A DNA stretch of 64,000 bases, from positions 434,001 to 498,000 of the forward strand of contig CAVVAH010000004.1 of assembly GCA_963746175.1 (NCBI GenBank), in the 5' to 3' direction. The translations under genes were made by a program, and so were the position numbers. The notes below the pieces were generated by a model. That model made no database searches and was not told the origin of the DNA. It worked only from the letters and a program-made list of their open reading frames with translations. Of this stretch, positions 7,544 through 16,539 are shown in pieces (the stretch's first letter is position 1; every line of letters starts with the position of its first letter). The stretch is from CAVVAH01 sp963746175 (GTDB taxonomy: Bacteria; Actinomycetota; Actinomycetes; JACCUZ01).

Positions 7544-9025
7544 CTACGCCGTCAGCCGAAGCGCAGCACCAGCCCCGGTGCCACCGAGAGCCACACCGCG
7601 GCGCCGAGCGTGATGCCGACGGCCAGGCCGTCGGACCAGGAGATGCGGTACGACGGCGGCCGGCGCGCCACGAGTGGTGCGGACGTAGAGCGAGGCGGCC
7701 CAGGACAGGTAGTAGGCCAGGCCGATCACGACGTTGACGGCCATGACGACGGCCAGCCAGCCGAGTCCCTGGTCCACCGGCGCCCGGAAGACGACCACCT
7801 TGGCGAACAGGCCGAGCAGTCCCGGGGGCAGGCCCGCCAGGCAGGCCAGCGCGAACGCCAGCGCGAAGGCCGTCAGCGGCTCGGTGCGGCCGAGCGACCG
7901 GTAGTCGAGCAGCAGGTTCGCCGGCCGGTGCCGGCCGACCAGGGTGACCACCGAGAACGCGAGGAGGTTCATGACGCCGTACGCCAGCACGTAGGTCACC
8001 GTCGCCGGGAGGACGTCGTCGACGTGGCCGACCGACGCGGCACCGAGCGGCACCAGCATGTAGCCGGACTGCGCGATGGAGGACCAGGCCAGCAGCCGCA
8101 CGGCCTGCTTCTGCCGCAGCGCTGCGAGGTTGCCGACGGTCATCGTCAGCGCGGCGAGCACCGCCAGCGTCGGCCCCCAGACGTCGGCGTACGGCGGGAA
8201 GGCCCGGGTGAGCAGCAGCGCGAGCCCGACGAAGCCGGCGGCCTTCGACACGACGGAGAGGTACGCGGCGACCGGCACCGGCGCGCCCTCGTACGTGTCC
8301 GGCGCCCACACATGGAACGGCACCGCGGCGACCTTGAAGCCGAACCCGGCGATGGCCAGCACGACGCCGAGGACGAGCACCGGCTGCCGGCCGCCGGGGT
8401 CGTCGAGCGAGGTGGCGATGCGGTCCAGGAACACCTGCCCGGTAGCGCCGTAGACCAGGCTCAGGCCGAACAGCATGACCGCGGTGGACACCACGGAGAC
8501 GAGGAAGAGCTTGAGGGCCGCCTCGCTGCCGCGGCCGTCGTAGCGCCGCAGCGCGACAAGGGCGAACGCCGGCAGCGACACCACCTCGAGGCTCACGACC
8601 ATGGTGAGGATGTCGCGGCTGGCGGCCAGCGTCATGGCGCCGGAGACCGACGCGAGCAGCAGGAACCAGTACTCCCCCGGCGGGATCTTCGCCAGCCGGA
8701 CCGTGTCGAGCGAGAGCAGCACGACCACCGCGGCGCCGGCCAGCACCAGTGCCTGGAACACGAGGGTCAGGTCGTCGACGACGTACGAGCAGGACTCCAG
8801 GACCAGGCCGTCGCCGGGCACGCAGAACGTCTCCCGCCGGTCACCGACGAGCGGCATGAGCAGGGCGAGCGCGCCGAGCAGGCCGATCCCGGCCAGCCAG
8901 CCGGTGACCTGCCGGCGCGCAGCCGGGAGGAAGGCGTCGAGCACGAGCAGCAGAAGCGCGAGCACCGCCACGAGCAGCGGCGAGGCGACCGCCAGCCAGT
9001 CGACCGGCTGCACCGAGGTCGGCAT
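7544..9025 (-). CDS. nuoN2: NADH-quinone oxidoreductase subunit N, second cluster (apparent C-terminal frameshift)
   Basis: Antiporter-like proton-pumping subunit, last gene of the second nuo operon; about 14 membrane helices up to YYLSWAASLYVR. As read the protein is 493 residues, but its last 40 residues are Arg/His-rich and unlike NuoN. In another frame the DNA from about 7680 down to 7552 encodes APLVARRPPSYRISWSDGLA followed by VGITLGAAVWLSVAPGLVLRFG and a TGA at 7552, a normal NuoN final helix and similar to the end of NuoN1. One surplus base near 7672-7682 would explain it. ATG 9025 shares one base with the nuoM2 stop (TGATG). Confidence 0.88.
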   Translation of the reverse strand: MPTSVQPVDWLAVASPLLVAVLALLLLVLDAFLPAARRQVTGWLAGIGLLGALALLMPLVGDRRETFCVPGDGLVLESCSYVVDDLTLVFQALVLAGAAVVVLLSLDTVRLAKIPPGEYWFLLLASVSGAMTLAASRDILTMVVSLEVVSLPAFALVALRRYDGRGSEAALKLFLVSVVSTAVMLFGLSLVYGATGQVFLDRIATSLDDPGGRQPVLVLGVVLAIAGFGFKVAAVPFHVWAPDTYEGAPVPVAAYLSVVSKAAGFVGLALLLTRAFPPYADVWGPTLAVLAALTMTVGNLAALRQKQAVRLLAWSSIAQSGYMLVPLGAASVGHVDDVLPATVTYVLAYGVMNLLAFSVVTLVGRHRPANLLLDYRSLGRTEPLTAFALAFALACLAGLPPGLLGLFAKVVVFRAPVDQGLGWLAVVMAVNVVIGLAYYLSWAASLYVRTTRGAPAAVVPHLLVRRPGRRHHARRRGVALGGTGAGAALRLTA

Positions 9026-10524
9026 CAGCCTCCCCCCGCCAGCAGCTGGCGGACCACCGGCGTGGTCGCGTCCAGCAGCCAGCCCGGCCAGAGGCCGAGC
9101 ACGACGACCAGGACGACCACCGGCGACCAGACGGCCAGCTCGTGGCCGCTCGCGTCGCGAAGCAGCACGGCCTCCTTCCAGGCCTGGAACGACGTGCCCT
9201 GCGCGACCCGGCGGACGACCTTGACGAAGTACGTCGTCGTGAGGACGACTCCGACGCCCGCCAGCGCCATCAGCAGCAGGTAGTAGCCGCGGGACAGCGC
9301 CGGGTCGGGCTGGAAGGCGCCGAGCAGGACGAGCATCTCGCCCCAGAAGCCGGCGAGGCCGGGCAGCCCGAGGCTGGCGACGGCGGCGAACGCGAGCAGG
9401 CCGCCGAGCCGCGGGGTGCGCTCGTAGAGCCCGCCGCCCAGGACGTCGATGTCCGCGGTGTGGTGGCGGTCCTTGATGGCGCCGACGAGGAAGAACAGCA
9501 GGCCGGTGATGAGGCCGTGCGCGATGTTGGCGTACATCGCGCCGTTGATGCCGACCGGCGTCAGGGTCGAGATGCCCAGCAGGACGAAGCCCATGTGGCC
9601 GACGCTGCTGAACGCGATCAGCCGCTTGAGGTCGCGTTGCGCGAGGCAGGCCAGCGAGCCGTAGAGGATGCCGACCACGCCGAGCGCACCGAGGAACGGG
9701 GCCACCGCCTCGGCGCCCTCCGGGACCACCGGCAGCGCGATCCGGACGAAGCCGTAGGTGCCCATCTTCAGCAGCACGCCCGCCAGCAGGACCGAGCCGA
9801 CGGTCGGCGCTGCCGTGTGCGCGTCGGGCAGCCACGAGTGCAGCGGCCACATCGGCGTCTTGACGGCGAGCCCGAGACCGAGGGCGACGAACGCGAGGAC
9901 CTGCGTGGTGCGCCCGAGCCCGGCGCCGCCGCGGTCGGCGAGCTCGACCAGGTCGAACGTGCCTGCCTTCAGCCCCACCAGCAGGATGCCGAGCAGCATG
10001 ACCGCGCTGCCGAGCAGCGTGAAGAGGATGAAGACGTTGGCGGCTCGGACCCGGCCGCCCGGCACCTTGTCGTCGCCCCATTGCGCGATGACGAACCACA
10101 TCGGCACGAGGACGACCTCGAAGAAGACGAAGAACAGCAGCATGTCGAGCGCCACGAAGGTGCCGAGCATGCCGACCTCGAGCAGCAGCAGCAGGCCGAC
10201 CAGCGCCCGCATCCGCTGGGCCTCCGGCCGGATCCGCAGCAGGTAGACCGTGCACAGCAGCACCAGGAAGGTCGTGAGCAGCACCAGCGGCGCCGACAGG
10301 CCGTCGAGGCCGAGGTGGAACCGCAGCCCGAGGTCCGGCACCCACTCGACATCGGTCTCCGGCGACGCAGCGGTGGCCCACACGGAGACGGCGAACGTCA
10401 GGATGCTGACAGCGACGCCGAACGGCACCGCGACCCGCTCGCCCGACGCGCCGGGCAGGAGGAGCAGTGCCAGCGCGGCGGCCAGCGGCAGCGCGAGCAG
10501 CAGCGGAAGCAGGACGTCGTTCAT
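9025..10524 (-). CDS. nuoM2: NADH-quinone oxidoreductase subunit M, second cluster
   Basis: 499 residues, antiporter-like membrane subunit of complex I. Family motifs are visible: FFFEVVLVPMWFVIAQWG (conserved Glu in helix 5), MWPLHSWLPDAHTAAPT, LLKMGTYGFVR with its pump-channel Lys, and FSSVGHMGF. The ATG at 10524 overlaps the nuoL2 stop by four bases (ATGA). It is a paralogue of NuoM1 at 35340-36893 but clearly diverged from it. Confidence 0.95.
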   Translation of the reverse strand: MNDVLLPLLLALPLAAALALLLLPGASGERVAVPFGVAVSILTFAVSVWATAASPETDVEWVPDLGLRFHLGLDGLSAPLVLLTTFLVLLCTVYLLRIRPEAQRMRALVGLLLLLEVGMLGTFVALDMLLFFVFFEVVLVPMWFVIAQWGDDKVPGGRVRAANVFILFTLLGSAVMLLGILLVGLKAGTFDLVELADRGGAGLGRTTQVLAFVALGLGLAVKTPMWPLHSWLPDAHTAAPTVGSVLLAGVLLKMGTYGFVRIALPVVPEGAEAVAPFLGALGVVGILYGSLACLAQRDLKRLIAFSSVGHMGFVLLGISTLTPVGINGAMYANIAHGLITGLLFFLVGAIKDRHHTADIDVLGGGLYERTPRLGGLLAFAAVASLGLPGLAGFWGEMLVLLGAFQPDPALSRGYYLLLMALAGVGVVLTTTYFVKVVRRVAQGTSFQAWKEAVLLRDASGHELAVWSPVVVLVVVLGLWPGWLLDATTPVVRQLLAGGG

Positions 10525-12455
10525 GTCAGCACCATGACGCCGGCGGCGATGAGCAGCACTCCGGCGAGCAGGCCGGTGAGGTACGCCGTGACGTTGCCGC
10601 CCTGGGTCCGGGCTACCAGCCCGGCCAGCGAGCGCGCACCGCGACCGGTGCCGGTGACGCCACCGACCACGACGTCGTCGTCGAACCGGCGGACGGCTCG
10701 GGCCGCGACCCGCACCGGCCGAACGACGGCGCGGTCGTAGAGGTCGTCGACGTAGAACGCGTGCTCCAGGGCGGGCCGCCAGCGCAGCGCGGCAGTCGGG
10801 TCGGCCGCCCGGTCGCGCCTCCAGACCAGCCAGACCGCCAGCGCGCCGACCACCGCGAGCCCGACCGACAGCACCGAGGTCACCAGTCCGACGTGCAGCT
10901 CGGTCTGCGCGACGCCGGCGCCCTCGCGCAGCCCCGGCGCCGCCTCGCCCACCGGGGCGAGCCATTCCGGCAGCCAGGCCGACGGCAGCCCGGCGAGCCC
11001 GAGAAGCGTGGCCGGCACTGCGAGGACGACGAGCGGCCAGCGCATCGCCGGCGACGACTCGTGCGCCGCGACGGGGCTGCGGGCCTCGCCGAGGAAGGTC
11101 ATCAGCCACAGCCGCGCGACGTAGGCCGCGGTGACGCCGGCGGTGACCAGCCCGACGACGAGCACCAACCAGCCGGTCCACGCGTGCGCCGCGCCCTCGT
11201 GGTGCAGGGCCGTCTCCTCGGCCGCGCCGAGCACCGCCTCCTTGGAGAAGAAGCCGGCGAACGGCGGGATGCCGGCCAGAGCGGCCAGCCCGACGGTCAT
11301 CGTCACGAAGGTCACCGGCATCAGCCGCCGCAGGCCACCCATGTCAGGCATCAGGTTGGTGCCGACGGCGTGGATCACCGAGCCGGCTGCCAGGAAGAGC
11401 AGCGCCTTGAACGCGGCGTGCGTCAGCAGGTGGAACGTCGACGCCAGTGCGGACCCGACCGACAGGGCGGCCAGCATGTAGGCGAGCTGGCTGACGGTGG
11501 AGTAGGCGAGCACCCGCTTGATGTCGTCCTGCGCCAGCGCCGCCAGCGCGGCACCGAACATGGTGAGGCAGGCGATCAGCGCCATCACGGCCAGCGTCGT
11601 CGGTGACAGCAGGAACACGTCGTAGAGCCGGACCACGAAGTAGATGCCGGCGGCGACCATGGTGGCGGCGTGGATCAGCGCACTGATGGGCGTGGGGCCG
11701 GCCATCGCGTCCGGCAGCCAGGTGTGCAGCGGGAACTGCGCCGACTTGCCGACCACGCCGCAGAGCAGCAGCAGGGTCGCCACTGTGGTCGTCGTCCCGG
11801 ACACGTTCAGCAGGACGTCGCTGGGCACTCTGCCGTTGAGCACCGCCGCGTTCGCGACGATCCGATCGATGCTGAACGTGCCGAAGGCGTGGCCCATCGT
11901 GAAGATGCCGAACAGGAAGCCGACGTCGCCGAGCCGGGTGGTGACGAACGCCTTGACCGCACCGGCCCGAGACCCTTCTTGCTCCCAGTGGTGCCCGATG
12001 AGGAAGTACGAGCAGACGCCCATGACCTCCCAGCCGACGAGCAGCACGAACAGGTCGTCGGCGAAGACCACCAGCAGCATCGCGGCGGTGAAGAGCGACA
12101 CGAGCGCGGCGTACGACGAGTAGCGCGGGTCGCCCTTGAGGTACGCCGTCGAGTAGACCTGCACCATCAGCGCGACGATCGTGACCGCGACCGACACGAC
12201 GGCGGCCAGCCCGTCGAGGCGCAGGTCGAGGCCGAAGGTCAGCCCGCCGCCGAGCGGCACGGTGTCGAGGCTCGACCGATCCACCAGCCCGTCGGTGGTG
12301 ACGACACGGCCGGTCATGACGAGAGCCGCCACCAACGAGACCGCGGTGCCGGTGACTGCGACGGGGACGACGACCCGGGGCCGGAGCCGGCCGCCGAGCA
12401 GGCCGACCACCGCCGCCACGAACGGCGCACCGATCGCGAGGTAGACCTGGGTCAC
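10521..12455 (-). CDS. nuoL2: NADH-quinone oxidoreductase subunit L, second cluster
   Basis: 644 residues, largest antiporter-like subunit, with a long C-terminal lateral helix region. Motifs: LLVGWEVMGVCSYFLIGHHW, TTRLGDVGFLFG, QFPLHTWLPDAMAGPTPISALIHAATMVAAG and the Lys/His pump residues in the following helices. The start is the GTG at 12455, four-base GTGA overlap with nuoK2; longer in-frame extensions run through nuoK/nuoJ in the wrong frame and are not coding. It should conduct protons coupled to quinone reduction. Confidence 0.95.
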   Translation of the reverse strand: MTQVYLAIGAPFVAAVVGLLGGRLRPRVVVPVAVTGTAVSLVAALVMTGRVVTTDGLVDRSSLDTVPLGGGLTFGLDLRLDGLAAVVSVAVTIVALMVQVYSTAYLKGDPRYSSYAALVSLFTAAMLLVVFADDLFVLLVGWEVMGVCSYFLIGHHWEQEGSRAGAVKAFVTTRLGDVGFLFGIFTMGHAFGTFSIDRIVANAAVLNGRVPSDVLLNVSGTTTTVATLLLLCGVVGKSAQFPLHTWLPDAMAGPTPISALIHAATMVAAGIYFVVRLYDVFLLSPTTLAVMALIACLTMFGAALAALAQDDIKRVLAYSTVSQLAYMLAALSVGSALASTFHLLTHAAFKALLFLAAGSVIHAVGTNLMPDMGGLRRLMPVTFVTMTVGLAALAGIPPFAGFFSKEAVLGAAEETALHHEGAAHAWTGWLVLVVGLVTAGVTAAYVARLWLMTFLGEARSPVAAHESSPAMRWPLVVLAVPATLLGLAGLPSAWLPEWLAPVGEAAPGLREGAGVAQTELHVGLVTSVLSVGLAVVGALAVWLVWRRDRAADPTAALRWRPALEHAFYVDDLYDRAVVRPVRVAARAVRRFDDDVVVGGVTGTGRGARSLAGLVARTQGGNVTAYLTGLLAGVLLIAAGVMVLT

Positions 12456-12802
12456 GGCACGGGCTCCTCGACGGCGGCGCCACGCCGCTCCGGCTCGGGG
12501 TCGTGCAGGTCGTCGAGCAGGTCGAGCTGGGTGGTCTCCCGGTTGCGGAACACCAGCAGGACGATGGCCAGCCCCAGCCCGACCTCGGCGGCAGCGATCG
12601 TGATGACGAACAGCGTGAAGACCTGCCCGGCCAGCAGCTCGTCGCGCAGCCACACGTCGAAGGCGACCAGGTTGACGTTGACGGCGTTGAGCATCAGCTC
12701 GACCGACATCAGCACCAGGATCGCGTTGCGCCGCGCGAGCACGCCGTAGACGCCGATGCAGAAGAGCAGCGACGACAGCAGCAGCGGCATGAGCAGCGGC
12801 AT
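12452..12802 (-). CDS. nuoK2: NADH-quinone oxidoreductase subunit K, second cluster
   Basis: 116 residues with three membrane helices and the conserved Glu-bearing helices LVLMSVELMLNAVNVNLVAF and ITIAAAEVGLGLAIVLLVF. Both glutamates are needed for proton transfer in NuoK. The C-terminus carries a charged tail of about 20 residues (DLLDDLHDPEPERRG) that is missing from NuoK1 (99 residues). ATG at 12802 shares one base with the nuoJ2 stop. Confidence 0.95.
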   Translation of the reverse strand: MPLLMPLLLSSLLFCIGVYGVLARRNAILVLMSVELMLNAVNVNLVAFDVWLRDELLAGQVFTLFVITIAAAEVGLGLAIVLLVFRNRETTQLDLLDDLHDPEPERRGAAVEEPVP

Positions 12803-13356
12803 CAGTCGCGGCCCTCCGCGACCGAGGTGTCCCCGACCTCGTCCGCACCGATGTCACGGCGGGACAGCACGATCGCGCCGACGAGCGCTGCGAGCAGCAG
12901 CACCGACAGCACCTCGAACGGCAGCACCCAGGCCCGGAAGATGGCTGCCCCCGCCGAGGCCGTCGAGCCGCGGACGTCGTCGTCGCCCAGCTCGAGCCGC
13001 TCGCCGTGGAAGGCGTCCACCACGGTGGCGACGACGACCGCGGCCAGCCCGGTGGCGATGACCGCGGCGAGCACGCGCTGCAGCGGGGGCGCATCGAGGT
13101 CGGCGGAGACCCCGATCGGCGCCCGGGTCAGCATGAGCCCGAAGAGCAGCAGCACCACGACCGCGCCCACGTAGATGAGGACCTGCACCCACGCGACGAA
13201 CTCGGCGGACAGCAGCAGGTAGCAGCCGGCGACGGCACCGAGGCAGACGACCAGCCACAGTGCGGCGTGCACCAGCTGGCGGGTGGTCACCACGAGCAGG
13301 CCGGACCCCAGCGCGACCACGCCGAGCAGGCCGAACAGGACCTCGACGACGCTCAC
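12802..13356 (-). CDS. nuoJ2: NADH-quinone oxidoreductase subunit J, second cluster
   Basis: 184 residues, five hydrophobic helices. The helix FVAWVQVLIYVGAVVVLLLF corresponds to the NuoJ helix 3 that holds a pi-bulge and gates coupling. GTG at 13356 gives the same GTGA overlap with nuoI2 that is repeated through this operon. Shorter than NuoJ1 (264 residues), which has an extra polar C-terminal extension. Confidence 0.94.
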   Translation of the reverse strand: MSVVEVLFGLLGVVALGSGLLVVTTRQLVHAALWLVVCLGAVAGCYLLLSAEFVAWVQVLIYVGAVVVLLLFGLMLTRAPIGVSADLDAPPLQRVLAAVIATGLAAVVVATVVDAFHGERLELGDDDVRGSTASAGAAIFRAWVLPFEVLSVLLLAALVGAIVLSRRDIGADEVGDTSVAEGRD

Positions 13357-13871
13357 GCCTGCTCCGTGCTGTCCGCGGCCTTGAAGGCGGCCTCGACCTC
13401 CTTGGCGCGCGCGCCGTGGTCGTCGTGCGCGGGCGGCGCCGGGACGGTGCGCATCCACTCGCCCAGCCGTTCCTTGCCGTGCATGAGGTCGCGGATGTCG
13501 AGCTCGGCGTACTCGAACTCCGGCGACCAGAACAGCGCGTCGAAGGGACACGCCTCGATGCAGATGCCGCAGTACATGCACAGCGAGAAGTCGATGTCGA
13601 AGCGGTCGAGGACGTTGCGCTGGCGCTCGCGGCCACCGGGCGGCGCCGGGATCGTCTCCTTGTGCGAGTCGATGTAGATGCACCAGTCCGGGCACTCGCG
13701 TGCGCAGAGCATGCAGACGGTGCAGTTCTCCTCGAGCAGCGCGATGACGCCGCGGCTGCGGGGCGGCAGCTCCGGCTTCACGTCGGGGTACTGCTGGGTG
13801 ACCGACCGCCGGCTCATCGTCTTCAGCGTCACCGCGAGGCCCTTGGCCAGGCCGGCTCCGGGAACGTTCAC
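13353..13871 (-). CDS. nuoI2: NADH-quinone oxidoreductase subunit I (2x[4Fe-4S]), second cluster
   Basis: 172 residues. Two ferredoxin motifs, CTVCMLCARECP and CMYCGICIEACP, bind clusters N6a and N6b, which carry electrons to NuoB. An amphipathic N-terminus (VPGAGLAKGLAVTLKTMS) should dock on NuoH. In complexes lacking NuoEFG this subunit is the expected electron entry point for reduced ferredoxin. GTG at 13871 overlaps the nuoH2 stop (GTGA). Confidence 0.96.
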   Translation of the reverse strand: MNVPGAGLAKGLAVTLKTMSRRSVTQQYPDVKPELPPRSRGVIALLEENCTVCMLCARECPDWCIYIDSHKETIPAPPGGRERQRNVLDRFDIDFSLCMYCGICIEACPFDALFWSPEFEYAELDIRDLMHGKERLGEWMRTVPAPPAHDDHGARAKEVEAAFKAADSTEQA

Positions 13872-14836
13872 AGGGCCACCGCCACCACTCCCGTCAGGGC
13901 GAGCTGGGCGAGCGCCACCGGCACCAGCCCCTGCCACGCCAGTCGCTGCAGCTGGTCCTCGCGCAGCCGCGGGTAGGACACCCGCAGCCAGATCACGAGG
14001 AACGACAGCACGAACGTCTTCGCCAGCGTCCACACCGCGCCGACGGCGCCCCACAGCACGTCGTCGAACGGGCCCTTCCAGCCGCCGAGGAACAGCACCG
14101 TCGTCAGCGCGGAGAGCACGACGATGCCGGCGTACTCCGCGAGCAGGAACAGCGCGAACCGCAGGCCGGTGTACTCGGTGTAGGCGCCGAAGATGATCTC
14201 CGAGTCGGCGACCGGCATGTCGAACGGCGGCCGCTGCAGCTCGGCCAGCCCGGCGACGAAGAACACCACGGCACCGGGCAGCTGCCAGAGCAGCCACCAC
14301 GGCTCCCACTGCTCCACGATGCCGGTCAGTGACAGCGTGCCGGCGGCCATCGCCACCGACGCGGCGGCGAGCAGGAACGGCAGCTCGTACGCCATCAGCT
14401 GGGCGGCGCTGCGCAGTCCGCCCAGCAGCGAGAACTTGTTCGCACTCGCCCAGCCGGCCATCAGCGAGCCGAGCACGCCGACGCCCATCACGGCGATGAC
14501 GAAGAAGATGCCCGCATCCAGCTCCTGGGCGACCCAGTCGGGCGCGAGGGGGATCGCGACGAGCACGACCAGGTAGGGGATCAGGGCGACGGCCGGCGCC
14601 AGCTTGAACACCGTGCGGTCGGCCGCCGCCGGGACGATGTCCTCCTTCTGCGCGAACTTCACACCGTCGGCGACGAGCTGGGCCCAGCCGTGGAACCCCC
14701 CGGCGTACATCGGGCCGACCCGGCTCTGCATGTGCGCCATCGCCTTGTGCTCGGCCTGCCCGACGAGCAGCGGCAGGGTGAGGAACGCGCCCAGCACGAG
14801 CACCAGCCGCAGCACCACCTCGAGCACCTCGGTCAC
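13868..14836 (-). CDS. nuoH2: NADH-quinone oxidoreductase subunit H, second cluster
   Basis: 322 residues, eight-helix membrane subunit forming the quinone channel. Typical segments: QSRVGPMYAGGFHGWAQLVADGVKFAQKEDIVP (loop 1), ELQRPPFDMPVADSEIIFGAYTEYTGLRFALFLLAEY (acidic loop 3) and LVIWLRVSYPRLREDQLQRLAW. Shorter than NuoH1 (443 residues), which carries long polar tails. GTG at 14836 was chosen for the four-base overlap with nuoC2; a GTG four codons upstream is possible. Confidence 0.95.
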   Translation of the reverse strand: MTEVLEVVLRLVLVLGAFLTLPLLVGQAEHKAMAHMQSRVGPMYAGGFHGWAQLVADGVKFAQKEDIVPAAADRTVFKLAPAVALIPYLVVLVAIPLAPDWVAQELDAGIFFVIAVMGVGVLGSLMAGWASANKFSLLGGLRSAAQLMAYELPFLLAAASVAMAAGTLSLTGIVEQWEPWWLLWQLPGAVVFFVAGLAELQRPPFDMPVADSEIIFGAYTEYTGLRFALFLLAEYAGIVVLSALTTVLFLGGWKGPFDDVLWGAVGAVWTLAKTFVLSFLVIWLRVSYPRLREDQLQRLAWQGLVPVALAQLALTGVVAVAL

Positions 14837-15423
14837 CGCGGCCCCCACACCTCGGGGTCGGGGACGCCGGGTGGCCGGGTCTTGCGCCGGCTGGGCGAGC
14901 TGTGGGCGTCGCCGTCGGACTCGCCGGGCTCCTTGGCGCCCGGCCAGGCCTTGGCGGCCCGGGCCGCGAGCACGAAGTCCTTGCGCAGCGGGTGGCCCTC
15001 GAAGCCGTCCGGCAGCAGCAGCGGCACGAGGTTGGGGTGGCCGGTGAACTCCAGCCCGAACATCTCGAACGTCTCGCGCTCGTGCCAGGACGCGCCGGAG
15101 AACACGGCGGTGGCCGTCGCCAGGGCCGGCTCGGCCGCCGGCACCCGGGTGCGGATGAGCAGGTGCGCGTGGTCGGTCAGCGACCAGAGGTGCACGACGA
15201 CGTCGAAGCCGGGGTCGGGGTCGGCGTCCAGCTGGTCGACCGCGGTGAGGAAGTCGAAGTAGCCGTAGCCGAGCTCGTCGCGGGCGACCGTGAGCGCCTC
15301 CACCCAGGACTCACGCGGCACGTCGACGGTGTCCTGCCCGTACGCCGAGTCGACGGAGCCGCGGTCGCCGTACCGGCCGGCCAGGGCCTGGGCGGAACCG
15401 TCGGGCGGAGTCGCCTCACTCAT
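14833..15423 (-). CDS. nuoC2: NADH-quinone oxidoreductase subunit C, second cluster
   Basis: 196 residues. The NuoC core is clear: FDFLTAVDQLDADPDPGFDV, then the signature WHERETFEMFGLEFTGHPNL and EGHPLRKDF. The C-terminal 30 residues are charged and do not extend into a NuoD domain; the next gene downstream is nuoH2, so nuoD is absent where it normally sits. ATG at 15423 overlaps the end of nuoB2 by eight bases. Confidence 0.94.
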   Translation of the reverse strand: MSEATPPDGSAQALAGRYGDRGSVDSAYGQDTVDVPRESWVEALTVARDELGYGYFDFLTAVDQLDADPDPGFDVVVHLWSLTDHAHLLIRTRVPAAEPALATATAVFSGASWHERETFEMFGLEFTGHPNLVPLLLPDGFEGHPLRKDFVLAARAAKAWPGAKEPGESDGDAHSSPSRRKTRPPGVPDPEVWGPR

Positions 15424-15979
15424 CGTCGACCCGCACCGACCGGATCGGGCCGCGCGGGGCGTGCGCCTGGTAGCGGTCGCCCAGCGACTCGGCGGCGATC
15501 TTCTCCTGGAGCTTGAGGATGCCCTGCAGCAGCGCCTCGGGCCGCGGCGGGCAGCCCGGGACGTAGACGTCGACCGGGATGATCTGGTCGACGCCCTTGG
15601 TGACGCAGTAGGAGTCCCAGTAGGGACCGCCGGAGTTGGAGCAGGCGCCGAACGAGATGACGTACTTGGGCTCCGGCATCTGCTCGTAGAGCCTCTTCAC
15701 GGCCGGCGCCATCTTGTCGGTGACCGTGCCGCTGACGACCATGAGGTCGGCCTGCCGCGGCCCGGGCGCGAACGGGATCACGCCGAGCCGGATGAAGTCG
15801 TGCCGGGACATCGAGGAGGCGATGAACTCGATGGCGCAGCAGGCGAGCCCGAAGTTGAAGACCCAGAGGCTGTAGCGGCGGCCCCAGTTGAGCACCAGCC
15901 GCATCGGCTCCGGGGCGTGCCGTTGCAGCGCACCCAGCTCGGGCCGGCCGACCGATGGCGTCGGGAGGTCCACCGTCAT
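15416..15979 (-). CDS. nuoB2: NADH-quinone oxidoreductase subunit B ([4Fe-4S] N2), second cluster
   Basis: 187 residues. The ligands of cluster N2 are all present: tandem Cys in FGLACCAIEF, Cys in FGACSNSGG and Cys in YVPGCPPRPE. N2 passes electrons to quinone at the NuoB/NuoD interface, so an intact NuoB2 implies a working NuoD partner somewhere. ATG at 15979 lies four bases after the nuoA2 stop. Confidence 0.96.
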   Translation of the reverse strand: MTVDLPTPSVGRPELGALQRHAPEPMRLVLNWGRRYSLWVFNFGLACCAIEFIASSMSRHDFIRLGVIPFAPGPRQADLMVVSGTVTDKMAPAVKRLYEQMPEPKYVISFGACSNSGGPYWDSYCVTKGVDQIIPVDVYVPGCPPRPEALLQGILKLQEKIAAESLGDRYQAHAPRGPIRSVRVDDE

Positions 15980-15983
15980 GGGG

Positions 15984-16355
15984 TTACTTCCATGCGAGGA
16001 CGCCCTTGCGCCAGGCGTACAGGAGGCCGACGCCGAGGAAGGCGAGGAAGACGAACATCTCGACCAGCGTGGTCGCGCCGTAGCCGGGGGCGGCGAAGAC
16101 GGTGGCCCACGGGAACAGGTAGAGCGCGTCGACCGCGAACACGACGTAGAGGTAGGCGAAGACGTAGTAGCGGATGTGGCTCTGGGCCCAGCCCTCGCCG
16201 ACCGGGTCGACGCCGCACTCGTAGGTGACGGTCTTGTCGCCGCCGGGGATCGCCGGACGCAGCAGCCGGTTGGCCGTGAAGGCCACCGTGACGAAGGTGA
16301 TGCCGACGAGGAAGAGCAGTCCGACGACCCCGTAGCCGCCGTAGAAGCCCTCCAT
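15984..16355 (-). CDS. nuoA2: NADH-quinone oxidoreductase subunit A, second cluster
   Basis: 123 residues, three helices, with YECGVDPVGEGW (the conserved Cys loop near the quinone site) and FAVDALYLFPWA. First gene of the nuoABCHIJKLMN2 operon. ATG at 16355 has a strong AAGGAGG ribosome site. A TAGGCT box about 25 bases upstream could be its -10. It is divergent from korA across a 461-base gap. Confidence 0.95.
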   Translation of the reverse strand: MEGFYGGYGVVGLLFLVGITFVTVAFTANRLLRPAIPGGDKTVTYECGVDPVGEGWAQSHIRYYVFAYLYVVFAVDALYLFPWATVFAAPGYGATTLVEMFVFLAFLGVGLLYAWRKGVLAWK

Positions 16356-16457
16356 CGCGCCTCCTTGATCGTGCCCGCTGGGAGCCTAGTGGGTGGGGGT
16401 ACGGCGGGGACCAGCACCGCGGCTGCGCCGTCCCTGGTGATCCACAGCTGACCTGAC

Positions 16458-16495
16458 CCGCCGTCGTGGCGCGGGTCGGAGCGGCTTCGGAGGAG
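16458..16495 (+). repeat. 38-base dispersed module, copy 1
   Basis: Matches 32542-32579 at 34 of 38 positions by hand alignment, starting CCGCCGTCGTGGCG and ending GGAGGAG in both. A 17-base piece of the same element's leading edge (CAGCTCTCCCGCCGTCG) recurs at 16516-16532. It lies in non-coding DNA. Confidence 0.6.
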
Positions 16496-16539
16496 AAGGC
16501 GGCTGAGCGCCTGCCCAGCTCTCCCGCCGTCGCCCGCAG

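Noticed and set aside
9028..10381. N-terminal extension of nuoN2 through nuoM2
   Set aside because: Same-strand wrong-frame reading of nuoM2; nuoN2 starts at 9025 with the usual overlap.
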